Source of the DNA: Sva-25 sp037385685
GTDB taxonomy: Bacteria > Pseudomonadota > Gammaproteobacteria > Chromatiales > Chromatiaceae
NCBI GenBank assembly: GCA_037385685.1
Contig: JARRMW010000026.1
Location: 1-22,171 of the forward strand
Direction of reading: 5' to 3'
Length of the DNA: 22,171 nucleotides
Made by a program: the position numbers and the translations under genes. The notes below the pieces were generated by a model. The model searched no databases. It was not told the DNA's origin and saw only the letters and a list, made by a program, of their open reading frames with translations. Below, piece after piece: positions 16,522 through 22,171 of the stretch (position 1 is the first letter of the stretch; the number at the start of each line of letters is the position of its first letter).

Positions 16522-17189
16522 GCTGCCAGCCTCCCGATCCTCTCGGCCTGGGACCAAAGGTTCATCAGGCAGCGCTCCATCTCGCAGAGCTCCTTGAGCA
16601 CAAGGTAGCCATCTGCCACCCGGCCTGCCATGACCCGGGGTCTCTGCGCGTAATAGCTCCCCCAGGCGGCTCGCTCTCTGGCATCCAGGTCCTCGGCATT
16701 CGCCGGGCCCAGGTCGATCAGAGGCAATCCCAGGCGACGAAAGCTGTTTTGCAGGACTGGGCCGATGGTGAACACGACCCACTGGTGACCGCTGGCATGC
16801 AGATAGGAGGTCAGCACGGTAATCAGGTGGCGCCCGCCGCCCTTACTGGATACGGCAAGGTTGCCGACTTCCATCACACTCGCGCGATCCACTGGACTAC
16901 CCGTTTCGATAGCAAGCCGCTCCTCGATGGGACGGTCGAGATAGGTTTCCAGAAACAGGCGATCGTGCTCTGCCGGACGCATTCCCAGGACCGCCTGAAT
17001 TCGGCCGTCACCAGCGCGCAGAGCCATCAGCACGGGTAGAAAATGCCGGATATCGGCGCCATAAGAAGCCGCGAAGCGGTCATAGACGAACTGTTCGATT
17101 TCTCTTCTGGTCCTGTGACGCTGGCTGCTTTGCTCCACCAGGACAGGCTGGGAGGCGGATCTTCGTTGACGGTGTTGAACTGCGTGCAT
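16518..17189 (-). CDS. Thermostable-hemolysin family protein (T_hemolysin domain)
   Basis: 223 residues from the ATG at 17189, which has CGGAG 8 nt upstream; a GTG two codons earlier would be only 2 nt from that box. MEVGNLAVSSKGGGRHLI, WVVFTIGPVLQNSFRRLGL and WGSYYAQRPRVMAG are the hallmark segments of the family named after a Vibrio thermostable hemolysin. There is no signal peptide or membrane segment, so it is unlikely to be a secreted lysin in this organism. From memory the domain belongs to the acetyltransferase/autoinducer-synthase fold group, which would fit acyl transfer alongside an acid ligase. It is the first gene of the operon. Confidence 0.88.
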   Translation of the reverse strand: MHAVQHRQRRSASQPVLVEQSSQRHRTRREIEQFVYDRFAASYGADIRHFLPVLMALRAGDGRIQAVLGMRPAEHDRLFLETYLDRPIEERLAIETGSPVDRASVMEVGNLAVSSKGGGRHLITVLTSYLHASGHQWVVFTIGPVLQNSFRRLGLPLIDLGPANAEDLDARERAAWGSYYAQRPRVMAGRVADGYLVLKELCEMERCLMNLWSQAERIGRLAA

Positions 17190-17234
17190 GATCACTGCTC
17201 CGGATCAGGGTTGCAGCGAATGTAGATGTTGAAG

Positions 17235-17251
17235 CTTAAGGTTTTCTTAAC
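17235..17251 (-). promoter_or_regulatory. Candidate QseB/PmrA-type binding site of the operon
   Basis: On the plus strand the sequence is CTTAAG-GTTTT-CTTAAC, matching the QseB consensus CTTAA-N6-CTTAA exactly, and the PmrA consensus YTTAAK-N5-YTTAAK except at the last base. It lies 46-62 bp upstream of the hemolysin-family start, where an activator would sit. The same operon ends with a QseB/PmrA-like regulator. No good -35 hexamer is visible, as expected of an activator-dependent promoter. Confidence 0.6.
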
Positions 17252-17465
17252 GCCCAGCCGTGGTATGTCCCGCCATCACGACTGATTCAGCAAGACCGCA
17301 CTCTGCCGGATCCGCCTATCTGGAATAGCGTACCTCCACGACGGGCGCCTCTTGTGTGCGGGATGAGGCTGGCTGTGCCGGGAAAATTCCGCTGTCTCTC
17401 CGCCCGGATGTGAATCGCCTGCCGTGAGAACTCCGCAGTGATTTAATCGCTAGTTCCTATTTGTA

Positions 17466-17496
17466 GAATAATAAAGAACGATTTTGCTTATTATTC
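17466..17496 (+). promoter_or_regulatory. Inverted repeat overlapping the peroxiredoxin promoter
   Basis: GAATAATAA (17466-17474) and TTATTATTC (17488-17496) are a perfect 9-bp inverted repeat with a 13-nt spacer in an AT-rich island. Overlapping it is a plausible promoter: -35 TTGCTT (17484-17489), 16-nt spacer, -10 GATAAT (17506-17511). A dimeric regulator may bind here; a peroxide sensor such as OxyR is the obvious guess, but the OxyR consensus fits poorly. Confidence 0.45.
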
Positions 17497-17609
17497 GTCA
17501 ATCCCGATAATAACCCCCGTGAACAGCAGAGACCGCCTATCAAACAGGTAACAACTGCTGAAGAAATTTCAACCCAACTGATTATTGATTGCATACACAG
17601 GAGATCAAC

Positions 17610-18359
17610 ATGTTAGAGAATCGCGAAGGCCAGATGGTCCCCCAGGTCACTTTCCGCACCCGTCAGGACCATGAGTGGGTCGACGTCACCACCGATGATG
17701 TCTTCAAGGGCAAGACCGTCATCGTTTTTGCACTTCCGGGCGCATTCACCCCGACCTGCTCCTCGACGCACGTGCCGCGCTACAACCAGCTGGCACCGGT
17801 CCTGAAACAGAACGGTGTTGATGAAATCATCTGCATCTCTGTCAACGACGCCTTCGTCATGAACGAGTGGAAGGCCGAGCAGCATGCCGACAACATCACC
17901 TTCCTGCCGGACGGCAACGGAGACTTCAGCCGTGGTATGGGCATGCTGGTCGAGAAGAACGATCTCGGCTTCGGCGAGCGCTCCTGGCGTTATTCCATGC
18001 TCGTGAAAGACGGCGTCATCGAGAAGATGTTCATCGAGCCGGACGTCCCGGGCGACCCCTTCGAGGTCTCCGATGCCGACACCATGCTGGCCCACGTCGC
18101 GCCTAACGCGCCGAAGCCACTGGACGTCACCGTTTTCAGTCGCGAGGGCTGCCCCTTCTGCGTCCGTGCCAAAGGCATGCTGCATGACGCAGGCATCAAG
18201 TTCGAGGAGCTGGTGCTGAACCGTGACTACACGGAAGCCAGCATCCGCGCGGTTTCCGGCGAAACCACTGTCCCGCAGGTGTTCGTCAACGGAGAACGCA
18301 TCGGCGGATCGGAAGCACTGGAAGCCTGGCTGAACGCGCGTGAGAAGAAAGTCGCCTGA
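17610..18359 (+). CDS. Peroxiredoxin-glutaredoxin fusion (hybrid Prx5/Grx)
   Basis: 249 residues from the ATG at 17610, which has AGGAG 6 nt upstream. Residues 1-165 are a Prx5-type peroxiredoxin with peroxidatic C50 in PGAFTPTCSSTHVPRY. Residues 175-249 are a glutaredoxin with CPFC (181-184), TVPQ and GGSEAL, the thiol-binding motifs. The glutaredoxin domain recycles the peroxidase with a low-molecular-weight thiol, so peroxides are reduced at the expense of glutathione or glutathione amide. Such fusions are known from Haemophilus, Neisseria and Chromatium gracile (GarB). It lies 98 bp before the reductase gene, with which it forms a complete peroxide-reducing system. Confidence 0.93.
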   Translation: MLENREGQMVPQVTFRTRQDHEWVDVTTDDVFKGKTVIVFALPGAFTPTCSSTHVPRYNQLAPVLKQNGVDEIICISVNDAFVMNEWKAEQHADNITFLPDGNGDFSRGMGMLVEKNDLGFGERSWRYSMLVKDGVIEKMFIEPDVPGDPFEVSDADTMLAHVAPNAPKPLDVTVFSREGCPFCVRAKGMLHDAGIKFEELVLNRDYTEASIRAVSGETTVPQVFVNGERIGGSEALEAWLNAREKKVA

Positions 18360-18384
18360 TCCCTCAGGAAACAGGTACGAGTCA

Positions 18385-18404
18385 GGGCCGCCTGCCGGCG
18401 GCCC
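18385..18404 (+). other. Intercistronic hairpin between peroxiredoxin and reductase genes
   Basis: GGGCCGCC (18385-18392) pairs with GGCGGCCC (18397-18404) around a TGCC loop. There is no T-tract, so it probably does not end transcription. It may stabilise the upstream message so that more peroxidase than reductase is made (inference). Confidence 0.5.
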
Positions 18405-18457
18405 GCTCCCGACAAAACACCAGTGGCATATCCCTGACAGAATTTGAAGGAAAGAGC

Positions 18458-19873
18458 ATGAGTAAACAGCATTTTGATTTGATCGCCATCGGCGGTGGCA
18501 GCGGCGGCCTCGCAGTCGCAGAGAAGGCCGCCCAGTATGGCAAGAAGGTCGCCATCGTCGAAACAAAGAAGGTCGGCGGTACCTGCGTCAATAACGGCTG
18601 TGTCCCGAAAAAGGTGATGTGGTATGCCGCAAACCTGGCGCATGCCGTCGATGACGCAAACGGCTTTGGCATTCCCGCCGAGCGTGGCAAAACCGACTGG
18701 CTGCGCCTTGTCTCGGGTCGCGACACCTACATTGCCAACATCACCAACTGGTGGAACGGGTACGTCGAGGAGCAGGGCATCACCTGGATTCAGGGTTATG
18801 CGAACTTCGTCGACAGCAACACCATTGCGGTCGGCAACGAAACCTACTCGGCCGATCACATCGTCATTGCAACAGGTGGCCAGCCGATCGTGCCACCGAT
18901 CCCGGGCGCAGAACATGGCATCACGTCCGACGGTTTCTTCGAACTCATGGAGCAGCCGGAGAAGGTTGCCGTCATCGGTGGAGGCTACATCGGTGTGGAA
19001 CTCAGTGGCGTGTTGCGCGCGCTCGGCTCCGAAGTCACCACGGTCGCACTCGAGAACCGCGTGCTCGAGCTTTTCGATCCCATGATCAGTCGTGTGCTCG
19101 AGGAAGAGATGCGCAAGCAGGGTATCGATGTACGTCCCGGTTTCGAGGTCGTCGAGCTGGCGAAGAGTAAGAAGGGCATCAGCCTGCGTTCGAAGCACGG
19201 CGTCACACTCGACGGCTTCGATACGGTGATCTGGGCCGTCGGGCGCCGTCCGAACACGGCAGGCCTGGATCTCGAGTCTGCAGGCGTCGAGACGATCCGG
19301 GGCGGCTTCGTTCCCGTGGACGCGTATGAAAACACGAATATCGATGGCATCTATGCCATCGGCGACATTACCGGCAAGACGCCGTTGACACCGGTCGCGA
19401 TCGCCGCAGGCCGCAGGCTTGCCGCGCGTCTCTTCGACGGCCAGCCGGAAAGCAAGGTCGACTATGACAATATTCCGAGCGTGGTCTTCTCACACCCGCC
19501 GGTCGGCACGGTCGGCATGACTGAAATCGCCGCACGCGAGCGTTACGGCAGCAGCGTCAGGACCTACAGCGCCGATTTCACGCCGATGCGCTACGCGCTG
19601 GCCGAACATGGAACGACAACCGCCATGAAGCTGGTCTGTGCCGGGAAGGATGAGAAAATCGTCGGTATTCATGTCATCGGTGACGGGGCTGACGAGATGC
19701 TCCAGGGCTTCGCAGTTGCCGTGAAGATGGGTGCGACCAAGAGTGATTTCGACAGCACCATTCCGATCCATCCGACCAGTGCGGAAGAGCTCGTGACCAT
19801 GAAGGTGCCGGACCAGGCGCACGACGCCCACAAGGATGTCGATACAGGACTTGAATGGCAGGAGGCTTCCTGA
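18458..19873 (+). CDS. gor: Glutathione (amide) disulfide reductase
   Basis: 471 residues. FAD-binding GGGSGG is near the N-terminus (12-17), the redox-active disulfide is C43/C48 in GGTCVNNGCVPKK, the second dinucleotide-binding motif is GGGYIGVE, and the catalytic His/Glu pair is at H438 in HPTSAEE. This is the glutathione reductase branch of the family. In E. coli Gor, R198 and R204 grip the NADPH 2'-phosphate; the aligned residues here are L198 and E204, with E199 close by. This argues for NADH, as reported for glutathione amide reductase (GarA) of Chromatium gracile, whose gene also follows a Prx/Grx gene. The protein also has about 20 extra C-terminal residues. GAAGGA lies before the ATG. 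Confidence 0.9.
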   Translation: MSKQHFDLIAIGGGSGGLAVAEKAAQYGKKVAIVETKKVGGTCVNNGCVPKKVMWYAANLAHAVDDANGFGIPAERGKTDWLRLVSGRDTYIANITNWWNGYVEEQGITWIQGYANFVDSNTIAVGNETYSADHIVIATGGQPIVPPIPGAEHGITSDGFFELMEQPEKVAVIGGGYIGVELSGVLRALGSEVTTVALENRVLELFDPMISRVLEEEMRKQGIDVRPGFEVVELAKSKKGISLRSKHGVTLDGFDTVIWAVGRRPNTAGLDLESAGVETIRGGFVPVDAYENTNIDGIYAIGDITGKTPLTPVAIAAGRRLAARLFDGQPESKVDYDNIPSVVFSHPPVGTVGMTEIAARERYGSSVRTYSADFTPMRYALAEHGTTTAMKLVCAGKDEKIVGIHVIGDGADEMLQGFAVAVKMGATKSDFDSTIPIHPTSAEELVTMKVPDQAHDAHKDVDTGLEWQEAS

Positions 19874-19881
19874 TCAAACTG

Positions 19882-19913
19882 CCCGGGGAGGATCGTTCAA
19901 TCCCCGGGTTTTT
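19882..19913 (+). terminator. Rho-independent terminator after the reductase
   Basis: CCCGGGGA (19882-19889) pairs with TCCCCGGG (19901-19908), followed by TTTTT. It ends the peroxiredoxin-reductase operon, 9 nt after the reductase stop codon. Confidence 0.88.
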
Positions 19914-19929
19914 GCCTGCGTTTAATCGA

Positions 19930-20418
19930 ATGCAAACCGAAAAAATATCTATCCGCCCCGCTGACATCTCGGAACTCGATGCCATCAATCGTGTCATCGA
20001 GACAGCCGTCATGAGCTGGAAACTGCCGGAACGTGTGAAGCGCCTGTCATTGCCGAGCTACAGGTACGATGCGATGGATTTCAGGGCGCTCGAGGTTGTT
20101 GTTGCACTTCGTGACCTGGACATCGTCGGTGTTGCCGCCTGGGAAAATGCTGATCCGAAGGAGGCGCCAGTCGGCGGGCCTGTCATGCTGTTGCATGGCA
20201 TCTATGTCGATCCGGCACATCATTGCCGGGGCATCGGGCGACGGCTCTTCCGGGAAGCGGAGAGGGCTGTCCAGGCACACGGATACGAAGGATTGCTCGT
20301 CAAGGCACAGGCATCGGCAGACGGCTTTTTTGGCTCTCTGGGCATGCATCGCCTCGATCCCGATGATCCCGAGCGCCACTATGCAAACCGCTTCTGGAAA
20401 GCAGCCTGCAGGGATTAA
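19930..20418 (+). CDS. GNAT-family N-acetyltransferase
   Basis: 162 residues from the ATG at 19930. ISIRPADISELDAINRVIE is a typical start, and HGIYVDPAHHCRGIGRRLFREAE carries the acetyl-CoA-binding motif A. GYEGLLVKAQASADGFFGSLGM is the usual C-terminal part. The substrate is unknown. No ribosome-binding site is visible, and the ATG is only 16 nt beyond the terminator T-tract. An in-frame ATG at 19855, inside the reductase gene, would need translation through the terminator and is unlikely. The message may be leaderless or come from limited read-through. The 3' end overlaps a small minus-strand frame by 4 bases. Confidence 0.82.
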   Translation: MQTEKISIRPADISELDAINRVIETAVMSWKLPERVKRLSLPSYRYDAMDFRALEVVVALRDLDIVGVAAWENADPKEAPVGGPVMLLHGIYVDPAHHCRGIGRRLFREAERAVQAHGYEGLLVKAQASADGFFGSLGMHRLDPDDPERHYANRFWKAACRD

Positions 20419-20558
20419 TTGACCGGAGTAACAGAACCCACCCTGTGAGCAACGCGCTCTGCCTCGGCCTGATGTATTCCTGGCATGGGCAGCATCGTTG
20501 CCGTGAGAAACGCTGTCCAGCGCTTGCGGTCATCATCCAGATAAAAAAAGGATTCCAT
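20415..20558 (-). CDS. Possible small protein of 47 residues
   Basis: An open frame from ATG (20558) to TAA (20415-20417) fills most of the otherwise empty space between the GNAT gene and the cytochrome gene. The protein starts MESFFYLDDDRKRWTAF and ends VAHRVGSVTPVN. Its composition (Asp, Arg, Lys, Trp, few rare codons) is more protein-like than the neighbouring frames, which run to odd Cys/Arg/Ser mixtures. Against it, the nearest good Shine-Dalgarno, GAGGAG, is 16 nt upstream, too far. I do not recognise a family. Confidence 0.35.
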   Translation of the reverse strand: MESFFYLDDDRKRWTAFLTATMLPMPGIHQAEAERVAHRVGSVTPVN

Positions 20559-20653
20559 TGATCAGGATTAATTACTCCTCTGTTTGCGCTTTTCAAAGCG
20601 AACCCGGACTTCCATTATTTCAGGTAAAGAGCCGAACAATGGAGGTCTCTCTC

Positions 20654-21349
20654 ATGCGAACCCTGAACACAATCTTATCTGCCGGTCTTATCGGCCTCGC
20701 GCTGGGAGCAGCCGGGTCTGCTCAGGCAGGATTTTCTTTTGGCGATGACGATCACTGGCGGGGGCCTGGTTGGGGAAATCCTTACTGGGGAGCACCCTAT
20801 GCCGCCCCGGGCTGGGGATATCCTGCCTACAGCCCCTGGGGAGCCCCCCCGCCCTACTATCTTCCACCGCGTCTCGACAGCTATGACCGCAGCATGATGC
20901 GCCTGGGTCGTCAGCGCCAGATGGGCAGGCACAGCGATGCCATGGATGAGCTCGGTGACATGATCTATGGCAGATACCGTTTCGAGCGTGCAGAAGCGCT
21001 CGAACTGGCACGCCAGATCGAGGCTGGAGCGGGCAACGCCCTGATGCGCAACTTCCATCCGGGTGCCATCGCCACAGACGGCTCTCATACCACACCGGCT
21101 TTCTGGGGCAACGAGGCAACGTTCAAGGCCAATGCTGATGCGCTGCAGGCGGCAGCCCGAGCCCTGGCCGATGAACTCGAAAAGGGTCTGGAAACCGCCG
21201 AGGAAGTGGACGAAAGCGCGCAGACAAGCAGGTACAACCGTCGCTGGCGGGACGATGAACCGGTTCCGCCCGAGGTCAGGAAAAAGTTCAACCAGGTCTC
21301 CAATGCCTGCCGGGCCTGCCATGCAACCTTTCGCGGTCCCGAGTGGTGA
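20654..21349 (+). CDS. Cytochrome c' with sulfur-globule-protein-like N-terminus
   Basis: 231 residues from the ATG at 20654 (GGAGG 8 nt upstream). Residues 1-25 are a signal peptide ending in SAQA. Residues 26-75 are rich in Gly, Trp, Pro and Tyr (FSFGDDDHW, GPGWGNPYWG, GWGYPAYSPWG), like small sulfur globule proteins. Residues 78-231 are a four-helix class II cytochrome c: PAFWGNEATFKANADAL precedes the third helix, and the haem motif is CRACH at 219-223, near the C-terminus as in cytochrome c'. A polar stretch of about 20 residues (185-207) precedes the haem helix. Class II cytochromes bind NO or transfer electrons in the periplasm. The N-terminal part may place the haem on sulfur globules or at the envelope (inference). 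The frame in front of this ATG is not used. Confidence 0.82.
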   Translation: MRTLNTILSAGLIGLALGAAGSAQAGFSFGDDDHWRGPGWGNPYWGAPYAAPGWGYPAYSPWGAPPPYYLPPRLDSYDRSMMRLGRQRQMGRHSDAMDELGDMIYGRYRFERAEALELARQIEAGAGNALMRNFHPGAIATDGSHTTPAFWGNEATFKANADALQAAARALADELEKGLETAEEVDESAQTSRYNRRWRDDEPVPPEVRKKFNQVSNACRACHATFRGPEW

Positions 21350-21391
21350 GAAATATTTCCACACGGGCGCATTCTTCATTACACTCTTTGG

Positions 21392-21420
21392 AAGGTCACG
21401 CATCAGGTGCGTGACCTTTC
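21392..21420 (+). terminator. Hairpin terminator after the cytochrome gene
   Basis: AAGGTCACGCA (21392-21402) pairs perfectly with TGCGTGACCTT (21408-21418) around TCAGG. The following T-tract is short, so termination may be partial, allowing some read-through into the next gene. Confidence 0.65.
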
Positions 21421-21468
21421 CTGATTCGATTATTCCAATAACAGAAACACCTCTAGCGGAGTTGGAGC

Positions 21469-21864
21469 ATGCATAGATTTCGAAAAGCAATGATCATGGG
21501 CTTTTTCGGCCTTGCCCTCATGGGAGCCGGTCAGGCGCAAGCTTTCTCGTTCGGCGATTCGTCGTTCTCTTTTGGCGATGACGACTGGGGCGGCTGGGGA
21601 CCCGGATGGGGCGATTCTTATCCTGGCTACAGGGGCTATGACCGGGGCTACAGAGGTTATAACCGGGGCTACAGGGGCTACCCCGGACGAAACTGGCGAG
21701 GCCCGGGCTTGAACCGAGGCTATGGTCCCTCTTTCAGCAATCCCTGGAATCGTGACCGTCGTTATTTCCAGAACTATCGCAACTATAATCCGAGGATGAC
21801 ACCACCGCCGCCTCCGCCGAACGCACCCGGCGGATGTCCAGCGGAGACAGCGCCCGCACAGTAA
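21469..21864 (+). CDS. Gly/Tyr/Arg-rich exported protein, sulfur-globule-protein-like
   Basis: 131 residues. MHRFRKAMIMGFFGLALMGAGQAQA is a signal peptide (residues 1-25). The mature part begins FSFGDSSFSFGDDDWGGWGP, continues with three GYRGY repeats, an Asn/Tyr/Arg-rich segment and a run of prolines before a single C-terminal cysteine. It has no enzymatic motif. Low-complexity Gly/Tyr/Asn-rich exported proteins of this size coat periplasmic sulfur globules in purple sulfur bacteria and relatives; that assignment fits the genome but is based on composition. The FSFGDDD start is shared with the cytochrome gene upstream. GCGGAG lies 7 nt before the ATG. Confidence 0.7.
   Translation: MHRFRKAMIMGFFGLALMGAGQAQAFSFGDSSFSFGDDDWGGWGPGWGDSYPGYRGYDRGYRGYNRGYRGYPGRNWRGPGLNRGYGPSFSNPWNRDRRYFQNYRNYNPRMTPPPPPPNAPGGCPAETAPAQ
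21625..21681 (+). repeat. 21-bp tandem repeat encoding GYRGY(D/N)R
   Basis: Two full copies (21625-21645 and 21646-21666) and a partial third (21667-21681) encode GYRGYDR, GYRGYNR and GYRGY. Copies differ at third codon positions and at one Asp/Asn, so the repeat has diverged somewhat but still reads in frame. Confidence 0.85.
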
Positions 21865-21902
21865 GTCCTCCCTGAACGGCCTGCTCGACAGCGGGCCAGC
21901 GC

Positions 21903-21939
21903 AAACCGGCACCCGGTTTTCCCGGCTGCCGGTTTTTTT
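21903..21939 (+). terminator. Rho-independent terminator of the sulfur-globule-like gene
   Basis: AAACCGGCA (21903-21911) pairs with TGCCGGTTT (21927-21935) and the T-tract runs to 21939. Confidence 0.85.
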
Positions 21940-21981
21940 GTGGCCTCAGGAAAACGAGGGGCATTGAGGGCGACGGAGTCT

Positions 21982-22171
21982 CTAGAAACGCACCATTGCC
22001 TTGCCACCATGCTCGATCCAGCCATGGATCATCTTCTTCGTCGTGAAACCGGTCGAGCACCTGCCCTCCCTGTCGATGACGATCACGCCGCCACGGCCCT
22101 GAACCTTGCGCGTGAGATAGGCGATGCCGGCCCTGGTCGCATCGACAGCATCCATGCCCTGCATATAGATA
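21982..22171 (-). CDS. Isoaspartyl peptidase/L-asparaginase, C-terminal part
   Basis: The minus strand is open from the window edge to the TAG at 21982-21984, giving the last 62 or so residues. GRGGVIVIDREGRCSTGFTTKKMIHGWIEHGG matches the end of the Ntn-hydrolase asparaginase family (type 2/EcAIII-like), in which a GG.I.ID..G....FNT..M..AW pattern closes the protein. The autocleavage threonine and the rest of the enzyme lie outside the window. It is convergent with the sulfur-globule-like gene, the terminator lying between them. Confidence 0.75.
   Translation of the reverse strand, partial: IYMQGMDAVDATRAGIAYLTRKVQGRGGVIVIDREGRCSTGFTTKKMIHGWIEHGGKAMVRF

Noticed and set aside
17468..17504. 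OxyR binding site
   Set aside because: Tetranucleotides at 11-bp spacing match the ATAG/CTAT pattern at only about 9 of 16 positions, too few to claim.
20587..20600. Palindrome CGCTTT-TC-AAAGCG upstream of the cytochrome gene as an operator
   Set aside because: A single short palindrome with no known consensus; a finding would be speculation.

Overview
The window reads as a chromosomal segment of a sulfur-oxidising gammaproteobacterium, probably related to the purple sulfur bacteria (Chromatiales). The evidence is a signal-peptide DsrE-like protein at the left edge, two exported proteins resembling sulfur globule proteins at the right (one fused to a cytochrome c'), and a peroxiredoxin/glutaredoxin fusion next to a glutathione-reductase-like flavoenzyme, the arrangement known from Chromatium. 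Housekeeping genes (rhlE, yaiI) also look gammaproteobacterial. I see no rRNA, tRNA, CRISPR array, insertion sequence or phage gene.

Layout. 1-2.9 kb: a partial DsrE-like gene, a broken gene for a glycine-zipper/DUF1269-type stress protein, and a broken exported arylsulfatase, all on the minus strand, with tandem hairpins after the sulfatase. 3.1-6.3 kb: a radical SAM protein, then a NifX/NifB-like protein and ZIP metal transporter in one tight minus-strand unit, divergent from a permease encoded as two half-proteins. 6.3-10.6 kb: rhlE, yaiI, an unknown 197-residue protein and an MFS transporter.

10.7-17.2 kb is the most interesting part. It is a seven-gene minus-strand operon with overlapping or nearly touching genes: thermostable-hemolysin-family protein, AMP-dependent acyl/aryl ligase, haem-oxygenase-like diiron protein, short-chain dehydrogenase, exported TPR-like protein, OmpR-type response regulator and QseC-type histidine kinase. 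A sequence matching the QseB/PmrA binding consensus (CTTAA-N6-CTTAA) lies about 46-62 bp upstream of the first start codon, so the encoded two-component system may control its own operon. The four enzymes look like a small pathway that activates a carboxylic acid and then acyl-transfers, oxidises and reduces it. The product is unknown; a lipid-derived signal or metabolite is an inference.

17.6-19.9 kb: the peroxiredoxin-glutaredoxin fusion and its reductase, ended by a clear terminator. In the reductase the two arginines that bind the NADPH phosphate in E. coli Gor are Leu and Glu, which points to NADH use and possibly to glutathione amide, as in Chromatium gracile. 19.9-22.2 kb: a GNAT acetyltransferase, a possible 47-residue protein on the opposite strand, the cytochrome c'/sulfur-globule-like fusion, a Gly/Tyr/Arg-rich exported protein with 21-bp repeats, and the 3' end of an isoaspartyl peptidase/asparaginase gene.

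Limits: all family calls are from reading motifs, without searches. The two broken genes at the left could be real lesions or assembly errors.
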